A stretch of 64,000 nt of DNA. It comes from Bradyrhizobium sp. WSM471. Its GTDB lineage: Bacteria > Pseudomonadota > Alphaproteobacteria > Rhizobiales > Xanthobacteraceae. This document shows positions 27,586-35,720 of the stretch, in pieces (position 1 is the first letter of the stretch; each line of letters begins with the position of its first letter). The stretch lies in contig NZ_CM001442.1 in the NCBI RefSeq assembly GCF_000244915.1, positions 930,001-994,000 on the forward strand. The letters are read 5' to 3'. The notes below the pieces were generated by a model. The model saw nothing but the letters and a program-made list of their open reading frames with translations. It was not told the DNA's origin and did no database searches. Position numbers and translations under genes: made by a program.

Positions 27586-29619
27586 TCAGAACTCTCCGTG
27601 CAACCGTCCTGAGAATACCGATACCGGGCCGCGATCGGCGTTGTAGGCGGGATTGACGATGAGCTGGTAATCCGCGGTGAAGGTCAGGGCCTTGTTCAGC
27701 GCGTAGGCGTAATAGGTCTCCAGCACGCGTTCCCTGCGGTAGTTGAGCTGGCCGTCGCCGATCAGCGGACCGAGACCGCCGGCGGCGATGAAGTCGCGAT
27801 GGTCCTGCGAGAGGCCGTTGATCGCGCCGGCAATGGCGACGACGTCGTCGGGTCGGCCCCATTTCGCTCCCTTGACCGAGACGCCGCCGGACAGGCTGCG
27901 GTCGATGTCAGTGAAGGCCATGATCTCGTTGCGGCCGTCGTTCCAGCTCCAGCGGCCGAACACGCCGACGTCGTCGGTGATCGCCTGTTCGACGTTCAAA
28001 GCGTAGCCGTATTTGAGGCGGCCGCGGCGGGTCTGGCTGATGTCGAGGTTAAGCAGGGGATTGTCCAGCGTCTCGCGATAGCTGCCGGAATAGGCGCTGT
28101 TGACGAAGCCGAGTGTGCGCAGCTTGCCGGGCTGGCCGAACAGCGAATATCGGGTCTCGAGCTCGACGACATATTCGCCGCGGCGGCCGATATTCATGTC
28201 GAAATTGTTCGAGTTGGACTGCGCGTCGATCAGGAAGTAGCCGGCGCGTAGCGCCCATTGCTTCTGATTCAATTCGGCCGTTGCGCCATAGCCGAGGCCG
28301 AGCTTGTCGGCGGCGTAGTCGAAGGCGCCGGATGCCCAGATCGACCAGTTCATGAAGTCCTTGCGCGGGTCGTGCGCATAGGAATTGCCGTCGAACACGT
28401 CGACCACGGAGAGCTTTCCGACCTGCAAGGTCAGACGCGACACGTCGGCCTTGCCGGCAAGCTGAAACTGGCCGCTGGGAAGCTCCTCCTGCTCGCCGCC
28501 GAAGCCGAAGGTGTGGCGCACGAACAGCCGCGAGGCGTTGAAGTGCGGATAGGGGAAGCCGGACTTCTGCGCTTCGCCATTGGGAAAGCCGGCAGCGCCC
28601 GTCGTGTTATTGAAGCCAAAGCCCTGCAGCAGCTCGGGATTGAAGTAGACCTCGCCGCCATCCCACAGCCGCGCATTCAGATAGAGCGAGTTGCTCCAGG
28701 TCTGCTGGAAATCCGGCGACGGGAGCAGGCTGTTCGGTCCGGTATAGGGCGCGTGGAACGCGGGGTAGCCCTGCCCCAGCACGGTCGACTGGCCGTGAAT
28801 CTCCCAGCGGCTGGACTCGGTGTCCGTCACATCCGACTTCGGGTTGTAAGTCGGCAGGCCCGGCCAGTCGATCTTGCGATTGAGGCCGATCCGCAGGCTC
28901 TGGAAATCCATCGAGGACGAATATTGCGCGCCGGAGGGGAAGGTGACGTGGGCGTTCTCGAATTTACTGTAGAGATATTCCAGCCGAGCGCTCCAGTGCG
29001 GCGCGAAGGCATATTCGACGCCGCCGCCGGCGGTCCAGCCGAACCGCGTGTTCAACACCTTCTCCTCAGTGCCGCCGGTCGGTGTCGAGAGGAAGCGCTC
29101 GCCGGCAAACGCGGCGCCGCCGGTTGCGTAGAACAGAAAGGGGCCGGTGGTGTAGCCGAGCCGCGCGCGCAGGCTCGCGACATAGTCCCAACGTTCCTCG
29201 GCGCTCGACAGGGCGGTCGCAGCCGACGACACCACATGGTTCGAAGGCAGATAGTTCGGAAAGGAGATGTCGCCTTCGACGCCGAGCAGGAAGCCCGAAT
29301 TGAGGCGCCAATTGTAGCCGGCCTGCACGCCGCCGGTCGCGCCGGTGAAGACATGATTGTCGGTCGCGACCGTGGGATCGGTCAGCGTGGCCGAGGACGT
29401 GCCGCGGGTGAAACCGGCATGCGCACCGATATAGAGGCCGGTCCAGTCATAGACCGCCTTCAAGGCCGGTGCCTTCAGCGGCAGATCGGCCGCGCGGCTG
29501 GTGGCGGGAAAAGCCAATACGCCCGAGGCAATCGCCGCGGCCGTTCGCAAATACCTGTAACGGTGAGCTCTCAACGTCAAAACGCACGCCCCCAACGCGA
29601 ATGTGTCCACTCGCCGCAC
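27586..29619 (-). CDS. Fusion porin: Omp25-like barrel plus OprB-type carbohydrate porin
   Basis: The 677-residue protein has a signal region (about residues 25-45, ASGVLAFPATSRAADLP). An outer-membrane small beta-barrel of the Omp25/RopB type follows (about 55-250: YDWTGLYIGAHAGFTRG, GVQAGYNWRLNSGFLLGVEGDI, ARLEYLYSKF). The remainder (about 260-677) resembles OprB carbohydrate-selective porins (WEIHGQSTVLGQGYPAF, LWDGGEVYFNPELLQGFG, GQFQLAGKADVSRLTLQVGKLSV) and ends in Phe, as outer-membrane proteins do. Either half alone is a complete family member. The start at 29619 may be too long; a later Met could be the true start. A divergent promoter region lies upstream. Confidence 0.85.
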   Translation of the reverse strand: MRRVDTFALGACVLTLRAHRYRYLRTAAAIASGVLAFPATSRAADLPLKAPALKAVYDWTGLYIGAHAGFTRGTSSATLTDPTVATDNHVFTGATGGVQAGYNWRLNSGFLLGVEGDISFPNYLPSNHVVSSAATALSSAEERWDYVASLRARLGYTTGPFLFYATGGAAFAGERFLSTPTGGTEEKVLNTRFGWTAGGGVEYAFAPHWSARLEYLYSKFENAHVTFPSGAQYSSSMDFQSLRIGLNRKIDWPGLPTYNPKSDVTDTESSRWEIHGQSTVLGQGYPAFHAPYTGPNSLLPSPDFQQTWSNSLYLNARLWDGGEVYFNPELLQGFGFNNTTGAAGFPNGEAQKSGFPYPHFNASRLFVRHTFGFGGEQEELPSGQFQLAGKADVSRLTLQVGKLSVVDVFDGNSYAHDPRKDFMNWSIWASGAFDYAADKLGLGYGATAELNQKQWALRAGYFLIDAQSNSNNFDMNIGRRGEYVVELETRYSLFGQPGKLRTLGFVNSAYSGSYRETLDNPLLNLDISQTRRGRLKYGYALNVEQAITDDVGVFGRWSWNDGRNEIMAFTDIDRSLSGGVSVKGAKWGRPDDVVAIAGAINGLSQDHRDFIAAGGLGPLIGDGQLNYRRERVLETYYAYALNKALTFTADYQLIVNPAYNADRGPVSVFSGRLHGEF

Positions 29620-29945
29620 TATCCCTGCCGATTCGCGGCGACCCTGTCATCAGGCTTAGGCGCTCCGCGATCGGACCAGATGATCCCGATTCGGCGCGAC
29701 TTCCTCCCAAGTTCCTGAGCCCGTTGCGAACCTTATTGCGATTAATTCGCAATAGCAACTAGTGCAGATTGCCGCAGGGGATGGTTCGCATCGCGATGTG
29801 ACGGGACTGCAACAAATTCCAAGGTCCCAAAACGGTTGACCCCGCCCGGGGGGACATCCGGGCGGGGTCGGGGGCACGACACGGGGTGGATGAGGCGCCC
29901 GTGTCGGACGCAGGATCCACGTGAGATCGGCCTCAGGGACTCAAA
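29620..29945. other. Intergenic region between fusion porin and small exported protein (326 bases)
   Basis: Both flanking genes read leftward, so this should hold the porin promoter, toward 29620-29760, and the terminator of the small gene (29838-29869). The stretch 29730-29800 is AT-richer than its surroundings. I see no gene in it. Confidence 0.6.
29838..29869 (-). terminator. Strong 12-bp hairpin downstream of the small exported-protein gene
   Basis: GACCCCGCCCGG and CCGGGCGGGGTC form a perfect 12-bp stem with an 8-base loop, about 77 bases past the stop of the gene at 29946-30209. On the reverse strand it is followed by AACCGTTTTGG, a weak T-run. The position and strength fit an intrinsic-type terminator. 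Confidence 0.7.
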
Positions 29946-30209
29946 TCAGAAGCAGGTACGAACGCGGCCGACGTACTGGCCAAAGGCGTTGTACTGGGCG
30001 GCCCAGCCACAGCGGTGATATCCGTTGTAATAGGGGTCGTTGCTGGCGGCGATCGCGGAGCCGACGACGGCGGCGGTGGCGATGCCCAGGCCGACGCCGA
30101 CGCCCCAGCCCAGCGGCTTGGCTTGCGCCTGCGAGGTGGTGGCCACGACGCTGCCGGTCAGGGTGAGCGCGGTGAGGGCAACTGCGAAAATCTTGGTCTT
30201 GATCGACAT
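29946..30209 (-). CDS. Small exported protein with Gly/Ala-rich mid-section
   Basis: An 87-residue protein with a signal peptide (MSIKTKIFAVALTALTLTGSVVATTSQAQA, about residues 1-30), a glycine/alanine-rich hydrophobic core (WGVGVGLGIATAAVVGSAIAA) and a polar tail with two cysteines (YHRCGWAAQYNAFGQYVGRVRTC). Bradyrhizobia carry several such small envelope proteins of unknown function. The start at 30209 has GGAG a few bases upstream and gives a normal leader; the start at 30221 adds MEFH. A terminator-like hairpin follows. Confidence 0.8.
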   Translation of the reverse strand: MSIKTKIFAVALTALTLTGSVVATTSQAQAKPLGWGVGVGLGIATAAVVGSAIAASNDPYYNGYHRCGWAAQYNAFGQYVGRVRTCF

Positions 30210-30348
30210 GTGAAACTCCATCCGGGTTGAGGCGGTCCGTTGTGGCCCGCGTACCGAGTTGGACGGAGGCTCCGCGCGCCCGGTTCGAATCCGGCAAAAG
30301 CGGAGGTCGAGTCTGGATCTTTTCCGAATGATTCCAGGAGGATAAGAG

Positions 30349-31155
30349 CTAGCCGAGCGGGCCTGTGGCGAGCCTGTTCACGTCGAAGTTATCAACCTCG
30401 GCAAGCAGCTCGCAAAAAGTGCGGGCGCCCTGGTCGATCAGTTGCTCGCCCTTCGCGGCCACGGCCAGCGTCGCATTGCCGATAGCGCCGCTGGGGTTGA
30501 GATCCTGCGCCTGCCAGGCGAATGGTGCGGGTCGCTGCGTCGACAGCCAGCGATATTGCTGCTCCATCGCGATGCTGCTCGCGGGAAAATCCGCGATCGC
30601 ATCACCGCGCACCCGATCGGGATAGCGCGCCAGCATGATCGAGGTTTCGATCGCGCCGCCGTGGATGCCGTGACGCACTTCGTCGGCCGGGAACAGCTTG
30701 TCCGCGCCCGACAGCCGCGACCACGACGTCGTCACCACGAACAGCTTCTGATGCGCGCGCAAATCCTGTGCGATCAGCATCATGGCCGCGCTGTTGCCGC
30801 CATGGCTGGTGATGATGACGAGCTTCTTTAATCCGCGCCGCGCGACGTCCTCGCCGATCCCTGTCCATCGCTTCAGCGCGATTTCAGTCGGCAGCGTCTG
30901 CGTGCCCGGATAATCGATATGCTCGGTGGAAATCCCGATCGGTTCAACGGGCAGGAAAGTGGCCGGAGTGCTCTCGGGCAGGAGCTCGCGCATCCGCGCG
31001 AGATAGGCGTCCGCGATCAGCACGTCGGTCTCGAGCGGCAGATGCGGGCCGTGCTGCTCGGTCGCCGCCAGCGGCAGCACCGCGATCCAGCGCGAAACCT
31101 CGTCGGGGCTGGTATCGGCCCAGCGGATCTCGGTCCAGTCGCGGGAAGGCGTCAT
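30349..31155 (-). CDS. Creatininase-family amidohydrolase
   Basis: A 268-residue protein of the creatininase fold. It has the N-terminal metal cluster LPLAATEQHGPHLPLETD (His and Asp/Glu ligands), ITSHGGNSAAMM and IHGGAIETSIML. Characterised relatives hydrolyse cyclic amides such as creatinine or act on related compounds in cofactor metabolism. The start is ATG 31155 (MTPSRDWTEIRWAD), the conserved family beginning. It is divergent from the NMT1-type binding-protein gene across 138 bases. Shared regulation with that importer is plausible, with the imported compound as a possible substrate. Confidence 0.88.
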   Translation of the reverse strand: MTPSRDWTEIRWADTSPDEVSRWIAVLPLAATEQHGPHLPLETDVLIADAYLARMRELLPESTPATFLPVEPIGISTEHIDYPGTQTLPTEIALKRWTGIGEDVARRGLKKLVIITSHGGNSAAMMLIAQDLRAHQKLFVVTTSWSRLSGADKLFPADEVRHGIHGGAIETSIMLARYPDRVRGDAIADFPASSIAMEQQYRWLSTQRPAPFAWQAQDLNPSGAIGNATLAVAAKGEQLIDQGARTFCELLAEVDNFDVNRLATGPLG

Positions 31156-31293
31156 CAAGGTTTCTTTGCCCGAAATTGTCGCGTAATTTGGGTTATCAGG
31201 GGACGCGGGCCAGGCCGGCTCGCGTCCCTGAATGTCTTGCGGTTTTATCGCGTTGCTTGGACATCGGCCAGCAGCGATCGACGGAGTCCCACC

Positions 31294-32316
31294 ATGAGCC
31301 CCTCTCATCTGCGGCGAGCCTTAACGGCGGGCCTGATGGCCGCTTTCGTCTCGGTGGCCCCGGCGCGCGCCGAGACGCTGGACAAGGTCACCTTCGGCAC
31401 CAATTGGGTCGCCGAGGCCGAGCACGGCGGCTTTTTCCAGGCCGTCGCCGACGGCACTTACAAGAAATATGGGCTGGACGTCACCATCGTTCCCGGTGGG
31501 CCCAACGAGAACAACCGGATGCTCCTGATCGCCGGCAAGATCGATTTCTTTATGGCCGCGAACACGCTGATGTCGTTCGACGCGGTCGCCAACAACGTCC
31601 CAGTCGTCACCATCGCCGCGGTGTTCCAGAAGGATCCGCAGGTGATGCTGACGCAGCCCGATGCCAAGGTCGCCAAGATCGAGGACCTCAAGCCGCTGAC
31701 GCTGTTCGTCTCCAAGGAGGGCATGACCAGCTATTTCCAGTGGCTCAAATCCGAATACGGTTTCAGCGAGAAGAACGTTCGCCCCTATAATTTCAATCCG
31801 CAGCCCTTCATTGCCAATCCCAAGAGCGCGATGCAGGGTTACGTCACCTCCGAGCCCTTCGCGGTCGAGAAGGCCGCCGGCTTCAAGCCCAACGTGTTGC
31901 TGCTCGCCGATTACGGCTTCAACACCTATTCGACCCTGATCGAGAGCCGCCGCGACGTGGTCGAGAAGAAACCCGACCTGGTGCAGCGCTTTGTCGATGC
32001 CTCCATGGTCGGTTGGTACAATTACATCTACCGCGACAATTCCGCCGGCAACGCCATGATCAAGAAGCTCAATCCGGAGATGACCGACGAGCTGCTCGCC
32101 TATTCCGTCGCCAAGATGAAGGAATACGGCATCGTTGATTCCGGCGATTCGCTGAAGAACGGCATCGGTGCGATGAGCGACGAGCGCTACACCTCCTTCT
32201 TCAACAAGATGGTGAAGGCAGGCGTGGTGAAGGCGGACCTCGATTTCCGCAAATCCTATACGCTGCGCTTCGTCAACAAGGGCGTCGGCGCCGAGCTGCG
32301 CCCGAGCAAGCCGTAG
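31294..32316 (+). CDS. NMT1/THI5-type ABC substrate-binding protein
   Basis: A 340-residue exported receptor. Its signal peptide covers residues 1-27 (LMAAFVSVAPARA). The mature part matches the NMT1/SsuA-like family (VTFGTNWVAEAEHGGFFQAVADGTYKKYGLDVTIVPGGP, MSFDAVANNVPVVTIAAVFQKDPQ). Family members bind thiamine pyrimidines, sulfonates, nitrate-like or aromatic compounds. It starts the operon with the ATPase, permease, dehydrogenase and Inh-like genes. ATG 31294 follows CGGAG. Confidence 0.92.
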   Translation: MSPSHLRRALTAGLMAAFVSVAPARAETLDKVTFGTNWVAEAEHGGFFQAVADGTYKKYGLDVTIVPGGPNENNRMLLIAGKIDFFMAANTLMSFDAVANNVPVVTIAAVFQKDPQVMLTQPDAKVAKIEDLKPLTLFVSKEGMTSYFQWLKSEYGFSEKNVRPYNFNPQPFIANPKSAMQGYVTSEPFAVEKAAGFKPNVLLLADYGFNTYSTLIESRRDVVEKKPDLVQRFVDASMVGWYNYIYRDNSAGNAMIKKLNPEMTDELLAYSVAKMKEYGIVDSGDSLKNGIGAMSDERYTSFFNKMVKAGVVKADLDFRKSYTLRFVNKGVGAELRPSKP

Positions 32317-32326
32317 CGCAAGGCCG

Positions 32327-33157
32327 ATGTCATCAGTCCAAACGTCGGCGGGGGTCGAGACCGGCCTGACGGCCCTGGCTGTCAGCCTGCGCGGCGTGAC
32401 GAAGACCTATGACAACGGCGTGCTGGCGCTCGGTCCGCTCGATCTTGCGGTGCGCAAGGGCGAGTTCATCTCGCTGCTGGGTCCGTCAGGTTGCGGCAAG
32501 TCGACGGCGCTGCGGCTGATCGCGGAGCTCAGCGCGCCGTCATCCGGTATCGTGAGGCTGGCGCGTCGCGAGCGCGGACCCCAGCCAGGTCTTGTTCAAC
32601 CAGGTCATGGCATCGGCTTCGTGTTTCAGGAACCAACCCTGATGCCCTGGACCAGCGTACGCGAGAACGTGCGATTGCCGCTGAAGCTCGCAGGCGTTCC
32701 TAAGGCGGAGGCGCGCGCGCGTGCCGACGAGGCGCTGGCAAGCGTCGGGCTTGCCGATTTCGTCGACGCCTTTCCCCGCGAGCTCTCCGGCGGCATGAAG
32801 ATGCGGGTGTCGCTGGCGCGCGCGCTCGTCACCGACCCTGACATCCTCCTGATGGATGAGCCGTTCGCCGCGCTCGACGAAATCACGCGCTTCCGCCTCA
32901 ACGACGATTTGCTCGCGCTGTGGCGCAGGCTTGGCAAGACCGTCATCTTCGTCACGCATTCGGTGTTCGAATCCGTCTATCTGTCGCAGCGCGTGGTGGT
33001 CATGACGGCGCGGCCGGGCCGCATCCAGGCCGACTTCCGCATCGAGACGGTCGAGCCGCGTGGCGAGGAGTTTCGCACTTCAGTCGCCTATTCCGATTAT
33101 TGCCGCAAAGTGTCGGCGGCGCTGGCGCCGTCCTATGCAGGGCAGTCGACGCTATGA
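32327..33157 (+). CDS. NitT/TauT-type ABC transporter ATPase
   Basis: A 276-residue ATPase with Walker A LLGPSGCGKST, signature LSGGMKMRVSLARAL, Walker B ILLMDEPFAALDE and H-loop VTHSVFES. It groups with the nitrate/taurine/sulfonate importer ATPases (LMPWTSVRENVRLPL). It carries a slightly long insert between Walker A and the Q-loop (about residues 80-100, RRERGPQPGLVQPG), which is unusual and repeat-free. Its end overlaps the permease start by 4 bases (ATGA, 33154-33157). Confidence 0.93.
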   Translation: MSSVQTSAGVETGLTALAVSLRGVTKTYDNGVLALGPLDLAVRKGEFISLLGPSGCGKSTALRLIAELSAPSSGIVRLARRERGPQPGLVQPGHGIGFVFQEPTLMPWTSVRENVRLPLKLAGVPKAEARARADEALASVGLADFVDAFPRELSGGMKMRVSLARALVTDPDILLMDEPFAALDEITRFRLNDDLLALWRRLGKTVIFVTHSVFESVYLSQRVVVMTARPGRIQADFRIETVEPRGEEFRTSVAYSDYCRKVSAALAPSYAGQSTL

Positions 33158-33972
33158 ACGCGCAAGCTTCCGTCACTGCGAAGCCGTCCGGCGCGCAACG
33201 CGCGGTGCGCTTCGTGCTGCCCGTCATCGTGTTCGCGGCGGGCCTGCTCGCCTGGGAGCTCGTGGTCCGCATCAAGGACATCCCGCCTTACGTGCTGCCG
33301 GCGCCCTCCGTCATATTCGTGACACTGATCAAGGATTGGGCGGTGCTGTCACAGTCGCTCGCCGCGACGCTGCTGACCACGCTTGAAGGTTTTGTCGCGG
33401 CCAGCATCGGCGGCATCGCGCTGGCGCTGCTGTTCAATCAGTCCAAATGGGTAGAAGCATCGCTGTTCCCCTATGCCGTAGTGCTTCAGGTCACGCCGGT
33501 CATCGCGATCGCGCCGCTGCTGCTGATCTATCTGGAGCAACAGACCGCGGTCGTGGTCTGCGCCTTCATCGTCGCCTTTTTCCCGGTGCTGTCGAACACC
33601 ACGCTCGGGCTCAATTCGGTCGATCGCAACCTCGCCGGCCTGTTCCAGCTCTATGGCGCCTCGCCGCATCAGACCCTGCGCTTTCTCAAGCTGCCCGCGG
33701 CGCTGCCCTATATTCTCGGCGGCCTGCGCATTGCCGGCGGCCTGTCGCTGATCGGCGCGGTCGTGGCCGAGATCGCGGCGGGAACGGCCGGCGCCGGCTC
33801 CGGGCTCGCCTACAGGATCGCAGAATCCGGCTACCGCTTGAACATACCCCGCATGTTCGCAGCGCTGCTGCTGTTGTCGCTGGCCGGGATTGTCATCTAT
33901 GGGGTGCTGGCGCTAGTTTCCCACCTCGTTTTACGGCGCTGGCACGAGAGCGCGCTTGGAAAGGACAACTGA
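33154..33972 (+). CDS. NitT/TauT-type ABC transporter permease
   Basis: A 272-residue inner-membrane protein with about six helices. Its BPD_transp_1 coupling loop (LFQLYGASPHQTLRFLKLPAALPYILGGLRIAGGLSLIGAVVAEI) is characteristic of the family. Its start at 33154 overlaps the ATPase stop, so the two are translationally coupled. Its TGA shares a base with the ATG of the dehydrogenase. It forms the channel of the importer whose receptor is at 31294-32316. Confidence 0.94.
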   Translation: MNAQASVTAKPSGAQRAVRFVLPVIVFAAGLLAWELVVRIKDIPPYVLPAPSVIFVTLIKDWAVLSQSLAATLLTTLEGFVAASIGGIALALLFNQSKWVEASLFPYAVVLQVTPVIAIAPLLLIYLEQQTAVVVCAFIVAFFPVLSNTTLGLNSVDRNLAGLFQLYGASPHQTLRFLKLPAALPYILGGLRIAGGLSLIGAVVAEIAAGTAGAGSGLAYRIAESGYRLNIPRMFAALLLLSLAGIVIYGVLALVSHLVLRRWHESALGKDN

Positions 33973-34961
33973 TGACCACCGGTTCGATTTCGTCCGAAAA
34001 GATCGACCTTCTGATTTATGGGCCGGTCCGGCCGATCCTCGAGAACGGGTTTTCCGATCATTTCGTCGTGCACAAGGCAGAGACGCGGGGCGATCTCGAG
34101 CGGCTGACGCCGGCGATCCGCGAAAAGATCCGCGGCGTGGCGGTGACCTATCACACCGTGCGCGCCGACAGGGATTCGCTGTCGCAGCTGCCGAAGATCG
34201 AGATGGTGGCGAGCTTCGGCGTCGGCTACGACCACGTCGACGCGAAATACGCCGCCGAGCACAACATCATCGTCACCAATACGCCCGACGTGCTGACCGA
34301 GGAGGTCGCCGACGTCGCGATGGGGCTTCTGATCTCCACGGTGCGTGAGTTCATCAAGGCCGACCGTTATGTGCGCTCCGGTCTCTGGCAGACCCAGAAC
34401 TATCCGCTCAGCGTCGGCTCGCTGCGCGATCGCAAGGTCGGCATCGTCGGCATGGGCCGGATCGGACAGGCGATCGCGCGCCGGCTCGATGCCTCGCTGG
34501 TGCCGGTGGTCTATCACACCCGCAATCCGTCCAAGGACGTCTCCTACAAACATTACCCCGACCTGATCGAGATGGCGAAGGCCGTGGACACGCTGATGGT
34601 AATCGTGCCCGGTGGCGCCTCGACCAACAAGATGATCAACGCCGAGGTGCTGAAGGCGCTCGGCCCGCGCGGTGTGCTGGTCAACGTCGCGCGCGGCTCG
34701 GTGATCGACGAACCTGCGCTGGTCCAGGCGCTCAAGTCCGGCACCATCCTTGCCGCCGGTCTCGACGTGTTCGCGGCCGAGCCGAATGTGCCGGACGAGC
34801 TCAAGACCATGCAGAACGTGGTGCTGCTGCCGCATATCGGCTCGGCGTCGGTGGTGACGCGCAACGCGATGGACCAGCTCGTGGTCGACAATCTCAAGTC
34901 CTGGTTCTCAGGCAAGGCGCCGTTGACGCCGGTTGCGGAAACGCCTTTCAAGGGGCGCTGA
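33972..34961 (+). CDS. D-isomer-specific 2-hydroxyacid dehydrogenase
   Basis: A 329-residue NAD(P)-dependent dehydrogenase. It has the Rossmann motif VGIVGMGRIGQAIARRL (GxGxxG) and the catalytic triad of the family: Arg in VNVARGSVIDE, Glu in FAAEPNVPDE and His in LLPHIGSAS. Family members reduce hydroxypyruvate, glyoxylate or similar 2-keto acids. It overlaps the permease (TGATG) and the following Inh-like gene. It may process the compound imported by the ABC system, but the substrate is unproven. Confidence 0.93.
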   Translation: MTTGSISSEKIDLLIYGPVRPILENGFSDHFVVHKAETRGDLERLTPAIREKIRGVAVTYHTVRADRDSLSQLPKIEMVASFGVGYDHVDAKYAAEHNIIVTNTPDVLTEEVADVAMGLLISTVREFIKADRYVRSGLWQTQNYPLSVGSLRDRKVGIVGMGRIGQAIARRLDASLVPVVYHTRNPSKDVSYKHYPDLIEMAKAVDTLMVIVPGGASTNKMINAEVLKALGPRGVLVNVARGSVIDEPALVQALKSGTILAAGLDVFAAEPNVPDELKTMQNVVLLPHIGSASVVTRNAMDQLVVDNLKSWFSGKAPLTPVAETPFKGR

Positions 34962-35653
34962 TGAGAGCTCTTCGGGTCGTTGCATTCGCCGTCGCGGCCT
35001 ACTTGGCCGCGATCGGCATCGCGTTGGCGCAGGATACGACGACCCTGAAGAAGGAAATGCCCGGGCAGTGGGAGCTCTCGACCACCGAGCGCAGCAAGAC
35101 CTGCGTGGTCACGCTCAAGGCCGACACTGCTGCTCAAGGCTTCAAGCTCGAGCTGGAGCCGGCCTGCAAGGCCGCGCTGCCTTTCACCAAGGACATCGTC
35201 GCCTGGAGCGTCAGGGGTCTCGACATCGTCCGCCTGCAGGATGCGAGCGGTGAAGCCGTGATCGACTTCACCGAGGTCGAGGCCGGCATCTTCGAGGGCC
35301 TGCGCCAAGGCGAGGGCGTCTACATCCTGCAAGACCTCGCCGCCGCCCGCTCGATGGCGAAGTCGATGGACCAGATGATCGGCGACTGGTCGATCGTGCG
35401 CGGCAACGGCCAGCCGGTCTGCGGGCTGACGCTGACCAACACGGAAGCCGGGCCGGACAATTTCCAGGTCTTCCTCAAGCCGAAATGCGATGCAGCCATC
35501 GCGCAGTTCAACCCGACGCAATGGCGGCTCGACCGCGGCCAGATCATCCTGCTGTCGAAGGCCGGCGAGGCCTGGCAGTTCGAGGCCGACGACAACGCGC
35601 AATGGCGGCGCGTGCCCGATACCGCCGATCCTCTGATCATGCTGCGGCAGTAG
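34961..35653 (+). CDS. Exported protein with two AprI/Inh-like domains
   Basis: A 230-residue protein with a signal peptide (residues 1-24, AYLAAIGIALAQ) and two tandem domains of about 95 residues. Domain 1 starts PGQWELSTTERSKTCVVTLK (about 35), and domain 2 MIGDWSIVRGNGQPVCGLTLT (about 140). Each has the G-x-W start and paired cysteines (TCVVT/ACK, VCGLT/KCD) of the alkaline-protease inhibitor / Omp19 family. It may inhibit a protease in the periplasm. The start overlaps the dehydrogenase by one base, so it is the fifth gene of the operon, an unusual partner for an importer. Confidence 0.8.
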   Translation: MRALRVVAFAVAAYLAAIGIALAQDTTTLKKEMPGQWELSTTERSKTCVVTLKADTAAQGFKLELEPACKAALPFTKDIVAWSVRGLDIVRLQDASGEAVIDFTEVEAGIFEGLRQGEGVYILQDLAAARSMAKSMDQMIGDWSIVRGNGQPVCGLTLTNTEAGPDNFQVFLKPKCDAAIAQFNPTQWRLDRGQIILLSKAGEAWQFEADDNAQWRRVPDTADPLIMLRQ

Positions 35654-35670
35654 GCGCCGCGAAGCCCGAC

Positions 35671-35712
35671 CTCATCCTGAGGGCCCGCCATAGGCGGGCG
35701 TCTCGAAGGATG
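35671..35712. repeat. Palindromic intergenic repeat, family C fragment
   Basis: CTCATCCTGAGG followed by a perfect hairpin GCCCGCC-ATA-GGCGGGC and then CGAAGGATGA. It is a short repeat of a type often seen between bradyrhizobial genes. It lies between the convergent Inh-like gene and the lysozyme-like gene, where it could act as a bidirectional terminator. Confidence 0.6.
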
Positions 35713-35720
35713 ACCTCAGG

